64,000 nt of DNA from Rachicladosporium sp. CCFEE 5018 (GCA_002077045.2 KZ111140.1:2805293-2869292); one strand, 5' to 3'; positions 44,913 through 57,774 are shown, counted from the first letter of the stretch. Numbers and translations are program-made. Notes: a model not told the origin generated them from the sequence alone.

Positions 44913-46268
44913 ATGTCAGTCTGGAATCAGGAGAACATAGTCGACGTCGCAGAATCGGTCGGCATTGCATCACTCAGCAAAGATGTGCAAGAACACCTCG
45001 CGCGAGACGTGGAATACCGCATCAGTCAGGTGCTTGAGGAGGCACTGAAGTTCATGCGCCATGGCAAGCGGACAACTCTACACACACAAGACGTCTCGCA
45101 GGCGCTGCGACTGCTGGACGTTGAACCACTGTACGGCTACGAGAGCACGCGACCGCTGAGGTTCGGCGAAGCGAGTATTGGGCCTGGGCAACCGCTGTTC
45201 TATGTCGAGGATGAGGAGATGGATTTCGAGAAGCTGATCAACGCGCCACTACCTAAGGTGCCTCGGGAGATGAGCTTCACCGCCCACTGGCTAGCAGTCG
45301 AAGGCGTGCAGCCTAGCATCCCACAGAATCCAAGCACAGCCGACCAGCGGAGTCAAGAGCTCTTACCCAAGGGCGGCGCCGCATCGCAGACACTCGCAGC
45401 TCTGAGCGGCGCAGAGGGCGTCACAGTGAAGCCACTGATAAAGCACGTCCTCTCTCGTGAACTGCAGCTATACTTTGAGCGCATCTGCGACGCTATGCTC
45501 TCGCCAAAACCAAGCAGCGACGAGTACCGCGCCACGGCTCTCGCATCTCTACGCTCGGATCCGGGCATCCATCAACTCATACCATACTTTGTCCAATTTG
45601 TGGCGGATAAAGTGACGCACAACCTCAAGTCACTCCCGACACTGACTGCATCTCTCTCACTCATCGCAGCGCTGCTCGACAACCCCTCACTCTACCTCGC
45701 ACCATACGTCCCGGCGATTGTACCTTCAGTCCTCACGTGTCTAGTCGGCAAATCACTCGGCACACCAAGCATAGATGGCGCAACCACGCATTTCGCACTA
45801 CGCGACTACGCTGCCAGTCTGATCTCAGCACTCACGAGGAAATACGCTTCCAGCTCTTCGACTCTGAAGCCTCGCATTGCACGTTCATGTCTGAAGCATT
45901 TCCTCGACTCGCACAAGTCGTTCGGGACGCACTACGGTGCGATTCTGGGACTCACCTTACTTGCCGATGCTGAGGGCGTGAGAGCACTCATACTGCCGAA
46001 TTTGAAGGCTTATGATGCCGTGCTCGCAGAAGGGCTGAAGGATGATGGCAAGCGGGAGGCTGCAGAAACAGTACTAGGTGCGATCACTACAGCACTTGGG
46101 CTGTTGGCCAAGGAGACTGGTGGGATGGGCGCAGTCAATGGGTTCCCTGAGGGTGATGCGTTGAAGGAAAGACTGGGTGACGTTGTGGGCGATGTCGTGG
46201 CTGCTGGAGTAGTGGAAGCCGGAGATACGCGAATCATCGCGGCCGTGCTAGACAAGGGAGTGTTGTGA
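44913..46268 (+). CDS. TAF6: TFIID/SAGA subunit TAF6 (copy B)
   Basis: 451 residues, single exon, same start and stop as copy A, with the histone fold (VEYRISQVLEEALKF), the YGYESTRPLRF linker and the C-terminal helical repeats all intact. About six residues differ, four of them clustered near the C terminus (for example GAITTALGLLAKE here against GAIMRALGLLAKA). Having two intact copies of a stoichiometric TFIID/SAGA subunit is unusual for a small local duplication and fits better with a genome-scale duplication or hybrid; that is inference. Confidence 0.95.
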   Translation: MSVWNQENIVDVAESVGIASLSKDVQEHLARDVEYRISQVLEEALKFMRHGKRTTLHTQDVSQALRLLDVEPLYGYESTRPLRFGEASIGPGQPLFYVEDEEMDFEKLINAPLPKVPREMSFTAHWLAVEGVQPSIPQNPSTADQRSQELLPKGGAASQTLAALSGAEGVTVKPLIKHVLSRELQLYFERICDAMLSPKPSSDEYRATALASLRSDPGIHQLIPYFVQFVADKVTHNLKSLPTLTASLSLIAALLDNPSLYLAPYVPAIVPSVLTCLVGKSLGTPSIDGATTHFALRDYAASLISALTRKYASSSSTLKPRIARSCLKHFLDSHKSFGTHYGAILGLTLLADAEGVRALILPNLKAYDAVLAEGLKDDGKREAAETVLGAITTALGLLAKETGGMGAVNGFPEGDALKERLGDVVGDVVAAGVVEAGDTRIIAAVLDKGVL

Positions 46269-46583
46269 GAGGGCAAGGGAACCAACCTGAAATTAGCGCG
46301 GCGTTTGGGGGATGTATCAAAGAGAGCGGCACGTGCGGCGTAGATCAGCGCGGTCGCTGGTCATCCTGATCAGAGCGGTCTATCTTGAACATTGCGAGAG
46401 CATTAGAGGCAGACCTCTAGATATTGAAACGCGATAGGTACCCGGAAACTCTTTTGTGCATTTGTGTGCAAGATGCTTCTTGCAACATGCATTCCATGGC
46501 TTGTGTACCGCTGATCTTCGATCATTCTATCATTCCGCGACTTTGAGCTTCTCCACTGCATGGAAACGAGTAGATTTCGAAAT
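46269..46583. other. Intergenic between convergent TAF6 and NDK (block B)
   Basis: Matches 10616-10931. Nothing recognised beyond 3' UTR sequence. Confidence 0.5.
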
Positions 46584-47166
46584 CTACTTCTCGTAGACCC
46601 AGTCGTGGCCAGCCTGCTTCCAGCTCTGGATCTCAGACTTGGTGAACCACAGGTCAATCTCCTTCTTCGCGGAGTCGACGGCATCGGAGCCGTGGCAGAC
46701 GTTGCGTCCGACGTCCTGCGTTGATATTAGCCAATACCCTTGCCCCACCAGACTTCCCAATGCGATGAGGAAGCACTTACAATAGCGAAGTCTCCCCTAA
46801 TAGTACCCGGCTGACTCGCCAACGGGTTCGTAGCACCCAAGATCATGCGTCCAGTCTTCACCACCTCACGGCCCTCCCACACCATAGCGCAGATGGGACC
46901 GGAGTTCATGTACGACACCAAGCCCTTGAAGAACGGCTTCTCGGCGAGGTCGGCGTAGTGCTTCTCGAGGTGCTCTTGGCCAGGGGAGGTGAGCTTGATG
47001 GCCACGAGCTTGAAGCCGCGGTTCTCGAAGCGGGAGATGATCGTGCCGACCAGGCCGCGCTGGACGCCGTCGGGCTTGATTGCGATGAAGCTGGAAATGA
47101 GGTTGAGCTTCAATGACGAGGCTGAAAGGGTTATTGGGATGGAGCTTACGTCTGTTCGGAAGTCAT
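46584..47166 (-). CDS. NDK1: Nucleoside diphosphate kinase (copy B)
   Basis: Exons 47166-47150 (17 bases), 47090-46781 and 46715-46584 give 152 residues with the same splice sites as copy A. The KPDGVQRGL motif, GATNPLASQPGTIRGDFAI and the active-site His in NVCHGSD are all present. I noticed no residue change in the second exon core. The in-frame extension upstream (MSSGEQRPIFKHLG) is also open here, with a mix of silent and replacement changes. Confidence 0.93.
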
Positions 47167-47429
47167 GATGTCGGCTTGGTGCTTGATATTTGTGAGGATG
47201 TGGGAGCGATCTTTGAGGCCTAGGTGTTTGAAGATTGGACGTTGTTCACCGCTGGACATTGGGAGATGCGGGAAAGTTTTGTTGCGCTGGCGGCGGCTGT
47301 TTGGTGGGGCAGGGACTACTGCAGGGGCGTGCCTTCCCAGATGATCAGATTAGATAAAGATGTAGCTGCTCGACACGAGACAACTGTTGCATCTTGTTAA
47401 TAGCCGCACAGAGTGACTCAAACGGCGAC
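47167..47429. promoter_or_regulatory. Short divergent promoter NDK / glucosidase II (block B)
   Basis: 263 bases between start codons. The part nearest glucosidase II has diverged from copy A more than the genes have. Confidence 0.5.
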
Positions 47430-50400
47430 ATGGGCGTCAAGGGTGCTTTTGGGAGATGGTCGAGCTATTTGCTTGTACTGCTGTGTATTCTGGGAATCTA
47501 CACCACGCCGGCCGGTAGATCCACCCGCGTAGTACACGTTGTCAACGTTCGTGGACTCGGCTGACATACCGCGTAGTGAGTGTGAAGAAGGAGAACTTCA
47601 AGACATGTGACCAGTCTGGCTTCTGCAAGCGTAATCGTGCGTATGCTGATACCGTTACGTCGACGTCGGGCTTTCAATCCCCATACACGCTCGAACCAGC
47701 ATCAGTCAAATTCGATCACGGCGTTCTTTCGGGAACAGTGATCAAAAGCCTTGCAGATGGCGCAAATGTGCGTCTGCCGCTCACAGTAGCCCTGTTCGAC
47801 TCCGGAGTCGCACGCGTGACTCTCGACGAGGAGAAGCGGAAGAAGGGCGAGATCGAACTGAGGCATGGCAGCAAGGCGCGGAAGGAGCGCTATAATGAAG
47901 CCGAGAAGTGGGCGATTGTTGGCGGGACGAAGCTTAGTTCTGGCGCAGCAATGAAAGCCGTTGGAAAAGTTGCGACGTCTGTTGTGTACGGCCCTGAGAG
48001 CAAGTTCGAAGCCATCATTACGCACTCGCCGTTCGCGGTAGAATTCAAGCGTGATGGGGAGACGCAAATCAAGTTCAACGACAAAGCGTACATGAATTTC
48101 GAGCATTGGCGGCCAAAGGTCGAGAAGCCTGTTGTCGAAAAGAAGGAGGGTGAGGAGGCACCGCCAGAGGACACCACAGGCGAGGACGAGTCAACCTGGT
48201 GGGATGAGTCGTTTGGTGGCAACACCGACTCGAAACCACGTGGACCCGAGGCGGTGGCATTGGATATCAGCTTCCCAGGCTACGAGCACGTCTTCGGTGC
48301 AGCTGAGCACACTGGGCCGCTTTCGCTCAAGGAAACTCGGGGCGGTGACAGGAAGTACAGTGATCCTTACCGACTGTACAACTCGGATGTCTTCGAGTAC
48401 GAGATGGACAGTCCGATGACGCTGTACGGTTCGATCCCTTTCGTTCAGGCGCACAAGAAGGATTCCACTGTCGGTGTGTTGTGGCTGAACGCTGCAGAGA
48501 CGTGGATCGATGTCACGAAGAGCACGGCTTCTGCGAACCCACTTAGTCTGGGTATCGGCGCGAAGACGACCACAAACACTCACTGGATTAGTGAGAGCGG
48601 TCTGCTCGATGTCTTCGTGTTTCTTGGACCCAAGCCGCAGGATGTCATCGGCGCGTACTCGGAGCTGACTGGGTACACGCAGCTGCCACAGCATTTTGCA
48701 ATTGCATACCACCAGTGTCGCTGGAATTATGTCACTGATGAGGATGTCATGGACGTCGATCGCAAGTTTGATAAGCATCGCATTCCATACGACGTGACCT
48801 GGCTCGATATCGAATACACGCACGAGAAGGAGTACTTTACGTGGGATCCAATGACTTTCCCAGACCCCTTGACGATGCAGAAGCAGCTAGATGGTCACGA
48901 GAGAAAGCTTGTCTACATCATTGATCCCCACATCAAGAACACAGACAACTACCCTGTGGTCGATGAGCTCAAGTCCAAGGATCTTGCCACCCATAATAAG
49001 GACGACAACATCTATGAAGGCTGGTGCTGGCCAGGTAGCAGCCACTGGGTTGATGCTTTCAATCCAAAAGCACACGACTGGTGGAAGACACTCTTCCGCT
49101 ATGATAAGTTCAAGGGCACGGCGAAGAACTCGTGGCTCTGGAACGACATGAACGAACCTTCGGTCTTCAACGGTCCCGAGACTACGATGCCAAAGGACAA
49201 TCTCCACCACGGTCAGTGGGAGCATCGCGATGTGCACAACCTCAACGGCCTGACCTTCGTCAATGCTACGTACAACGCTCTGCTAGCACGCGACAAGGAA
49301 GAAGAGAAGCACAACGTGCGGCCATTCGTCCTCACCCGCTCTTTCTACTCGGGCTCCCAACGTATGGGCGCCATGTGGACTGGTGACAACCAAGCGATCT
49401 GGTCCCACTTGGAGGCTTCGATCCCAATGCTGCTCAGCCTGAACATCGCAGGCTTTCCATTCGCTGGTGCTGACGTTGGTGGCTTCTTCGGCAACCCGTC
49501 GAAAGAGCTCCTCACTCGCTGGTACCAAGCAGGAGCTTTCTACCCCTTCTTCCGTGGCCACGCTCACATTGACACCCGTCGGCGTGAGCCCTATCTCGCG
49601 GGCGAGCCATACACCGGTATCATCACACAAGCGCTACGTCTGAGATACTCGCTTCTTCCAGCTTGGTACACAGCATTCCACGAAGCTTCTACTACCGGCG
49701 CACCGATAATCAGGCCACAGTACTACGTCCACCCCTCGGATGACAAGGGATTTGCCATAGACGACCAGTTCTACGTCGGCTCTACCGGTCTGCTAGCCAA
49801 GCCCGTCACAGTCGAAGGCGCTGAAAGCCAGGAGCTTTACCTTGCGGACAAGGAAACTTACTATGATTACTTCGATTTCTGGGCCTACGAGGGGCCCGGA
49901 AAGGAGAAAGTGGCAGCACCTCTTGATACAATACCACTGCTGATGCAAGGAGGACATGTCATCCCTCGTCGTGATCGCCCACGCAGGAGCTCAGGCTTGA
50001 TGAAATGGGATCCCTTTACTCTGGTCGTGGTGATTGGCCACTCCGGAGATGCCGAGGGCACTCTGTACCTCGACGATGGCGAGTCGTTTGACTTCCAGGA
50101 GGGAGCTTACATTCACCGCAAGTTCGCTTTCTCGACCGCTGCCGGTAGCCTACAATCCGAGGACTTGACGACGGCAGGTACGAGTACAAGCAAGAAGGTG
50201 AAGGCTTACTTGGCATCTATGGCGCAGGTACATGTGGAGAAGGTCATCATCGTCGGTGCGCCGAGTGCATGGCAGTCGAAGGCGAAGGTACAAGTCAGCG
50301 AGACGGCGTCGGGGTCCAGCAGTTCCGCGACTAAGGACGTACCCTTCGAGTTTGTGGCGAAGGATGGGGGCAAGGCTGCTTATGCTGTGGTCAAGAACCC

Positions 50401-50440
50401 GGGAGTTGCCATCGGAGCCGGCTGGAAAATACAGTTCTGA
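47430..50440 (+). CDS. GLS2: Glucosidase II catalytic alpha subunit, GH31 (copy B)
   Basis: Exons 47430-47514 and 47577-50440 give 982 residues, same architecture as copy A: signal peptide, VSVKKENFKTCDQSGFC, GH31 barrel with WLDIEYTHEK and WNDMNEPSVF, and C-terminal sandwich. The first intron uses GTAGAT instead of the GTGGGT donor of copy A. Several long stretches, for example 48130-49400, differ from copy A at many third positions while the protein hardly changes, a clear sign of purifying selection on both copies. Confidence 0.95.
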
Positions 50441-52222
50441 GAGCATGTAGAGTAGCGTGTATGAAGTCGAAGCAACGGTTCCAATAGGACACTGCTCGGC
50501 CGTAGCTCCGCAAGCCGTAGAATTCTCCGATCGCGTCTCGAAATCTCGTGTTGCGCATTGTTGAAACATTGACAACGCGCATCGCCTGCGACAGACAGAT
50601 GATCTCAGTGCTTGCTGCCATAACTGACATTGAGCCCCGCATGCGTATAGCAGCACAGCAGAGGAGTGCCGCAGCTGAGTCGACAGGCGCACTGCCTAGG
50701 TTCTAGACCTTGTGCGGTAGGTACACGTATGTAATCGGCCATCCCGAGCGGAGGCGAATTGAGGCTTGACACTGTTGCAGATTGCCCTCCATGCCTTGGG
50801 TCGACGATCATTACACAATCCTGTCCGTGGCTCCGGGTCTTGCTCCTCTCGACGTTAGCTAACATCCGGCTCCAAAACGCGGAAATGTCAGAAGGATCAG
50901 CGCAGTCAAAAGCCGGACTGCAGGTCCGCCCTGTCAATCCATTGCGGCGCCACGTGCCGCACCCGAGGCTGTATTTCAATGGCGTTAAAGCTTGGCTGCC
51001 AAACGCGACTTCGATGCTTCCCTGCATTCGTGACATGTGCATTGCACATTATATGATCTACACTATTATGACGACCGGACATGCTCGGTCGTGTCAATGT
51101 CGCCATTGCACGAGTATTCGAATTCGCCAAACGCTGACTCGACAGGCTTTGATAGATTTGAGAAAGTGCCGCCATTTGGAGACGTGGCTGAGGTCATCCC
51201 TGGCTATCACTACCAAGAACTCTAGCCGTTTTGACGACGTGCATGCGCCGAAGTGAGCAGGGCGACCCCATCCGCGACATCGTCGAACCATAGGCTGTGA
51301 GGAGACCTTCGATCCGGAGCAGATGTCTGCTAAGAAAACTGCAAACGTTGACGAAGATTACCCAGCATTTGAAGCCATGATTGTGGCTGTGCCAGCTCGA
51401 CACAGTGGGCCTTGAAAGAACGCAGTCGAGACCGGTCGGCTTGTAGGCTGTATCTCATGTGTGCCGGAGTATAGTGCGAGATATCCACTACATTACCCGA
51501 CTGTGGCTGTGCTTCGACGTTCAGCTGTTAAGGAAACGCGCAATCGGCCTGGCTAGTCGACGATGGAGCTAGGCAAGTCACTTGCATTACCAAATGTGCG
51601 CCTTTGTGGGTGCCACACCTGTGGCGGTGCAGCACATTGTCGTGGAGCACTGACTAGATTGGCTTCATTTACCTATCCGCCGTTTCAAGAGCCAATGGGA
51701 CTGTGGGACGACATTCCAAAGGCTGCCAAACTCTATCACCCACATCTTTCCGTCATTCGCTCTCTTGCACTAGGAGCACTGTGCCACTGCGACCTCGTCC
51801 TCCTCTCCTGAATTCTTCTCTCGGAGCCACCGAATCTAGCTGCTAGATCGTTCCAACCGCACGATCGTGTGCAACTAGCAAACGAGCTTACCGCGTGTAT
51901 TCAAACTCAAGAGCGCCTTTCCTCTGCGATCAGTACTACGAACGACTTAGTTGTCACTAGACCGGGGCGCCCGTGTGAGATGATCGACTGCCGTGGCCGT
52001 CCGTTCGACAGCTTGCACAGCTGAACCCGCGACGCATTGCGGGGACTCTTCGCTCCTTCTCTGTAGCTCCTTGCATACGTGCATGACAACCGTTAGACGA
52101 AGACGCCGTCGTCTATGCGCCGCGACGCGAACGTGGCGATAAATATGAGGCAAACTAGTCTATCGAAGAGGGGAGACGGTTCCATCTGACCAGACTACAC
52201 AAAGCGACCAGCGTCATGTCCG
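50441..52222. other. Long intergenic region (block B)
   Basis: Counterpart of 14793-16610, aligning in patches with many indels. No conserved reading frame, tRNA or repeat recognised. Confidence 0.5.
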
Positions 52223-53663
52223 ATGGCCTCGACCGTCACCGTCTCGCGGACCAGAACCTCCAATGTCAAACGGAAGATGGCTGCATCCCCTCAGCCAGCA
52301 GTCGACGCTCTTACTGCGATCACTCCCTATCGAATCCACGTTTCGCAGAAGTATCTTGACCTGACGCGACAGAAACTCGAGCTCGTCCGGCTACCACGCG
52401 AAGCCCATTCGAAATACGGCGCTAGTCCTATCTCCACGACGGTGTCGAAGACCCAGCTCGAACCTCTGATAGATCACTGGCTAGAATCTGACTACGACTG
52501 GCGGTTCCAGGAGACGCAACTCAACGACCATCTCCCGCAGTTCCGCACCAGAGTCTGCGGTGCGCGTCTGCACTTTGTTCACAAGACTTCGAACTCGCCG
52601 GCTGCGATCCCTTTGCTGTTCATACATGGCTGGCCAGATAGCTTCATCACCGTGTCAGCAGTAATCGACAGCCTGTGCGAACCTTACGTAGCCTCTGAGG
52701 ACGAGCAGTCACAAGCACCCTCATTTCATGTAGTCGCGCCAACGATACCTGGCTTCGGGTTCAGTGAGCCTGTGAAGGAGGAAGGGAATAACCTGTGGTC
52801 GACTGCGGAGGCGTTCGATGCATTGATGAAGCGGCTAGGGTATATGCACTACATGGTGTATGGATCAGACTGGTGAGTCGCGGATAGCGAGACGGTGGTA
52901 CCGGGATGAGTCGCTGACAGTGCAACTCAGGGGATTTAAGATCGCTCGCGCGATTGCACTGCAACATCCGGAAAGCTGCATGGCAGTGCACACAACGAAC
53001 CCAGAGATGCCGTGGCCGAACCCAGAGCTGAACATGTTCCCCGGCAGTGGGATGTTGTCGCCAATGCAAAGCATCCCAGTGACGCCGCACGTTGTCTCCG
53101 CCCAAGTACCCACAGCCCAGCAGCAAACCATGGCATTCGCATTGTGCGATTCGCCTTCGGGCCTGGTAGCGTACTTGATGGACATGATCAAGCCACCAGC
53201 ATCGACGTCTGCGCCTACCTCTAGCGTACCGACACCTTCGCCGCACCTCTCGCCCTATGCGCAACACAGCCCTGCGTTATCAAGCACTTCGCAGCCTCGA
53301 GATCCATGGTCACCCACAAACCTGATCAACTGGACTATGCTACACTGGTTGCCCGGCCCGGAGATCTCACTCCGCTGGGTCGCGAACTCCACTTCCATGG
53401 AGCCTGCCCTCTGGACCGCACACTCGCAAGTCCCACTCGGCATTACACACTACAGCGTTCCAGGCTCCCAGCGTCGACCACACGACCCGTTAATCTGGGC
53501 AGAAGCGTACCATCGCGTTGCGATGATCAGGAGACGGACGGGTGATGTCAGGTTCGCGGCGTGGGAGCGACCAGACGACGTGGTGGCTGATATTCGAGAG
53601 TTGGCTGGGCTGGTCTATGGCACTGGGATTGGAGACGGTGGCATGGTTGTGCGAGGCATGTGA
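52223..53663 (+). CDS. Epoxide-hydrolase-like alpha/beta hydrolase, catalytic His replaced (copy B)
   Basis: Exons 52223-52872 and 52931-53663 give 460 residues. HGWPDS and GSDWG are kept. The expected base position again reads as Arg (GDVRFAAWERPDD), so the replacement predates the duplication and the reading frame has nonetheless stayed open in both copies. The Ser/Pro-rich cap insertion is also shared. This pattern points to a maintained function other than, or modified from, standard epoxide hydrolysis; inference only. Confidence 0.85.
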
Positions 53664-54368
53664 AGAATGTGTGGGACACTGCACGCTTACGGCTCTGAGT
53701 TCAGCGCGCAGGTGGTGTAGGGTCGACACGAGCGGTACAGTAAGACTCGGTCTGGTCGTATTGTTTCTGTACAGGTACTGGGCAACAAGTCTCGGGAACG
53801 ATGGCTGCCTGCAATATGCAGTGAGCTGCCTTATGCTCCAGTGAATGGGCAATAGCGAATATCTATCTTCTTTCAGCCACCGCCTTACTGCGGCAGCCGC
53901 TTCCATATGTGTTTGGATCGACGTGAAGTCAAATTTATCCAAGGATGGGCCCGGTGGTTTGGTCCCTAGGTCACAGCAGTGAGACATTTCTGGCGAGGCC
54001 TTTTCGAGACCCTGTATCTTCTCATAGGGCTGAGTGACGCGCCACTGAGGGAAATTCACAAAATCTCGCGGGCTAGAGCAGCTAATCTTCTTGAACGATC
54101 CTACATCCACACCTCAAACACGAAAGTACCTTAGCACGTTACCAAATCGGTCACACACATCACGTTCACCTGCTTAAGATACAGTCCCACTTCTCTACTA
54201 ACCTACAGTAACCCATCATCGTCACTGGGCCGTGGAACCCACGCCCCAACCTATCTCACGCTGGCAGCTCTACTGATCGCCAGTCGCCAACCACACAATA
54301 CGGAATTTGCTCGTTTGTAACGAGCAGGTTGCGTCCTACCTGAGCTTTCTACGCAACCCACCCCTTCT
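53664..54368. other. Intergenic upstream of SPE2 (block B)
   Basis: About 200 bases shorter than in block A, from deletions around 53870. The part just before the upstream ORF is well conserved. No gene recognised. Confidence 0.5.
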
Positions 54369-54478
54369 ATGAGTCCAGAGGATCTTCTACGTTTGTTCTG
54401 CAAGCCGAAGAAGTGCGCATTCCTACATTCACCGTGGAAAGCCGTGGCGAATGCTGATACATGTACAGGCCTAGGTAA
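54369..54478 (+). CDS. Spliced upstream ORF of SPE2, 17 codons (copy B)
   Basis: Exon 54369-54412, a 56-base intron (GTGCGC...CTGATACATGTACAG) and exon 54469-54478 encode MSPEDLLRLFCKPKKPR, identical to copy A. Without splicing the frame would run 60 codons, against 20 in copy A, so only the spliced peptide is conserved. The donor differs at its sixth base. Confidence 0.6.
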
Positions 54479-54861
54479 CAGGACCAACAAAAGGATCCAG
54501 AAAACCATCCAAATTACCGAACCGCCCATCAGTCGAGCCTTGTACGAGTGACAGTCGAAGAAGTGCGGTAACAAAACCGACCACTGCCAACCACCACCGA
54601 CAAGATTCCGCCACCCAAGACCTTCGTGATCGTTCTTTCAGAACGGCCTCCCTAAGATCGAAACGAACAGTGTTTGCCGCATACCGTTTGCCGCTGGCGA
54701 AAGCCAGCCTCCACGCACGAGAAGAAATTGTTCCCTTGGCGAGATCTCAAGGCGGCCAACCCATACAGGTCAGAAAGAGTGAATCGGCGCCGTAAGGATC
54801 ATCGCACGAGTATAACGCGGAAGTAGAGAACCTGTCAAGCGGTCTTCAGTATAGCACGGAG
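54479..54861 (+). promoter_or_regulatory. AUG-free leader before SPE2 (block B)
   Basis: 383 bases without any ATG although the sequence differs from copy A at many places, which supports selection against upstream AUGs in a transcribed leader. Confidence 0.6.
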
Positions 54862-56430
54862 ATGATCCACGCCGAAGTACCCACACACTACACCGGCTCG
54901 CCGTCATCTCTCGCCGGCACACCTCACCTGACGATCAATCATGATGTTACAGCCGATCTAGACTCCAGCAATGCGTTCGAAGGACCCGAGAAGCTGCTCG
55001 AATTGTGGTTCAGTCCGTCCGAGCAAGCACTCGCGGCTTCTGCCTCGCCACTGGGTCTGAAGGCAGTCTCGCAGGAGTCATGGAAGGAGATGTTGGATCT
55101 TGTCAATTGTAAAGTCCTTTCAGTCATCGAATCACGCAATGTCGACGCCTACCTCCTCTCGGAGTCGAGTATGTTCGTCTTTCCGCACAAGCTCGTACTG
55201 AAGACCTGCGGCACTACGACACTTCTTTGTGGCTTGCCGCGCATGCTTGAGATTGCAGCTCTCGAGGCCGGCTTTCCGCACGTCAAGGGGAATGCCGGTA
55301 AGTGCATCACGGCCGCCGCCACACCACATCGCGTCTTCTACAGTCGTAAGAACTTCTTGTACCCTGACGAGCAGCGCGGTCCGCATCGCAGCTGGCGAGA
55401 CGAAGTGCGCTTCCTTGACAACATGTTCCTCGGTGGCAGTGCGTACATGATCGGCAAGATGAATGGCGAGCACTGGTATCTATACATCACAGGACCTGGC
55501 ACTGAACTTACGCCACCCACCACGCCCATCGAGGAGCGTTTCGAAACGCCGACTAAGCACATCAGCCTCCCTGAGCAGATGAATAAGATGTCATGCAACG
55601 ACGATGATCACGGGGACGAGACTCTTGAGGTTCTGATGACGGACCTTGATACCAAGAACGCCCGACAGTTCTACCTCGAAGATGCAAGTCAAATTGCACA
55701 CGAGAACGCTCGTCGCACACAGCTGGCCCGCAGAGACGCTGTTCAGCATCTTGGCGTTGAAGCCGGTGCGAATGACTCCAATTCTAGCATCTCTGGAAAC
55801 ACTCTCGTGAATGGCATTGGTCAGGACGATTCTGTTATTGACGTCTTTGCGCAGACATCTAGCGATCACTCAGGCTGTAGCTCCGATGCTGAGGATGACG
55901 TTATGACTTTTTCGGCGGAGTTGAGCACTGAAGGCCACACTCTGGGCACTGTCATTTCGGAAGCCTGTGGACTGTCAGACGTGTATCATCAGTCGAAGTA
56001 CTCCGACGCTCGCATCGACGCCTACTCGTTCGCGCCTTGCGGCTTCTCAGCCAACGGCGTAGTTCCTGAGCCTAGCGATCCTGACACTACGCACTACTGG
56101 ACAGTCCACGTCACTCCCGAGCCGCAATGCTCCTACGCCAGCTTTGAGACCAATGTGCCAACTCGTCAGACCGGCCGCGAGACCGTTGAGGTCGTCGAGC
56201 AGGTGGTCAACATCTTCAAGCCTGGCCGTTTCAGCGTTACGCTCTTCGAAGCGAAGAACGGCGACGCCAGCTCAATGGCGAAGAAGGACAAACGCATGAA
56301 CACCGTCAAGGGCTATCGTATGGTCGACCGCATCGTGCATGATCTCGAGGGATATGAACTGATCTTCAGATACTTCGTTCGGAACGACTGGAAGGGTGGT
56401 GCGCCGAGGTTGGGAGAGAAGTGTTGGTAG
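54862..56430 (+). CDS. SPE2: S-adenosylmethionine decarboxylase proenzyme (copy B)
   Basis: 522 residues, single exon. FEGPEKLLELWF, the YLLSESSMF cleavage site and KTCGTTTLL are intact, so this copy should self-process and be active. It differs from copy A at about a dozen residues, mostly conservative (Ile/Val, Ser/Thr). The bases 56055-56280 form an island with 37 differences, nearly all silent, between flanks that are almost identical. Confidence 0.95.
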   Translation: MIHAEVPTHYTGSPSSLAGTPHLTINHDVTADLDSSNAFEGPEKLLELWFSPSEQALAASASPLGLKAVSQESWKEMLDLVNCKVLSVIESRNVDAYLLSESSMFVFPHKLVLKTCGTTTLLCGLPRMLEIAALEAGFPHVKGNAGKCITAAATPHRVFYSRKNFLYPDEQRGPHRSWRDEVRFLDNMFLGGSAYMIGKMNGEHWYLYITGPGTELTPPTTPIEERFETPTKHISLPEQMNKMSCNDDDHGDETLEVLMTDLDTKNARQFYLEDASQIAHENARRTQLARRDAVQHLGVEAGANDSNSSISGNTLVNGIGQDDSVIDVFAQTSSDHSGCSSDAEDDVMTFSAELSTEGHTLGTVISEACGLSDVYHQSKYSDARIDAYSFAPCGFSANGVVPEPSDPDTTHYWTVHVTPEPQCSYASFETNVPTRQTGRETVEVVEQVVNIFKPGRFSVTLFEAKNGDASSMAKKDKRMNTVKGYRMVDRIVHDLEGYELIFRYFVRNDWKGGAPRLGEKCW

Positions 56431-57136
56431 GTGGTTGATGGCTTCTGGTGTCTCGCAAGGTGGTGAAGTGGATGATGTCATGCTCCTTCGTTACGGCCTG
56501 TATCTCATATCTAGTCTTTGGTTTGGATCCTTCGGTTCATACGATATCATCCGGAACTTCTTCGTTGACATTGTAGGGTGTATACACTTTCTAGACACCT
56601 CTATTGAATCCATGTCTACGCTACTCGGATGTACAACGGGCGCACTTTGCGACTAGTTTCGACCGTGACATGGGAGCAGAAGCACATGTATCAAGCTTAT
56701 GCTATATTATATTTGTGCCATGGAATGGACGGGCATACACTCCGACTCGAGGTGAGCACAGTGAATAACAACGTGAAACACAGCAGTAGCGGGTGCCCAG
56801 TCAAACACCCATCAGTTTAACATGGCAGGTTGTATAGCGGATATGTTCGTGCAAAGGACAATGATTGCTATGCACTTCAGCTATCTAAGCAGTGGTTTGG
56901 CCAAGAGCTGATTCCGGCGGTCCAAGATCTTCTCAATTCCATCGGTAAAGGTGATACAATGAAAACCTTCTACAATACATGGTTCATTATCATCCTCCAA
57001 CGCCTCGCCAGTATGCATCGAAGAGAGCACTCATATGCCTCTGGACGGCCATACCAAACTCGTCATGCATTGATATATCCCGTCCCATTCATTCCTCAAA
57101 ACGCCGTTCGTGCTAGTCACCGCCAATCGACAGTGG
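56431..57136. other. Intergenic between convergent genes (block B)
   Basis: Counterpart of 21022-21726, diverged in the middle. No gene recognised. Confidence 0.5.
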
Positions 57137-57457
57137 CTAAGATGAGATCGAACTCACGCTCCCCCGGCTCGAAGTCGAGCGCGAGTTCGAGGTGGCAGTG
57201 TTTAGTGCTGGAGCAGCCTTGGAAGGATCCGCTGATCGGCGTCGTGATGCGGCGGATGCGGTCTCGAATTGTTGGCGGGTGTGTTGGTGCATGAGTCTAC
57301 AGAAACAATGTTAGTAGCTGTTGAGATCAATGACGAATAGATGCAGCACTTACTTCTGGTACGACATCATCGCCTCGTCGGGCTGCGAGAGATCGAATTG
57401 CTGGTTGAAGACTACTTGGGCGGTCTTAACGTCCGCGAAGGAAGTAGAGGAAGACAT
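57137..57457 (-). CDS. Small conserved protein, 87 residues (copy B)
   Basis: Exons 57457-57354 and 57296-57137 with the same borders, phase and length as copy A. The N-terminal half (TAQVVFNQQFDLSQPDEAMM) is unchanged. The Ser-rich tail carries a few replacements and several silent changes. Family not recognised. Confidence 0.6.
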
Positions 57458-57774
57458 CGTGATGGCGTTGATTTTTGGATCTTTCGAGTTGTTTGATCTG
57501 AGATACTGGTCCTAGTATGCGTAGTCGACGTTGACGTTGCGCTGGTTGTTGATGAAGATGGGAGAAAGAGAGCGTAACTTTGCGGCGCATATCTACCTAT
57601 ACCCCCAACCCCCTACCCGCATACACTCACAACCGCTTATCCATGCGTCACCCCCGTCAGCATCAGATACAAGGTACGCATCCCAAAACGAAACGGGGAT
57701 AGTGGAGCATCCGCGTCAGATTACACAGATCTTCACTCACGCAAGCACCCGAAGGCGTATCGACTTGCCACGAG

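Noticed and set aside
54369..54551. Unspliced 60-codon version of the SPE2 upstream ORF in copy B
   Set aside because: Copy A stops after 20 codons in the same unspliced frame, while the spliced peptide is identical in both, so the spliced form is the better model.
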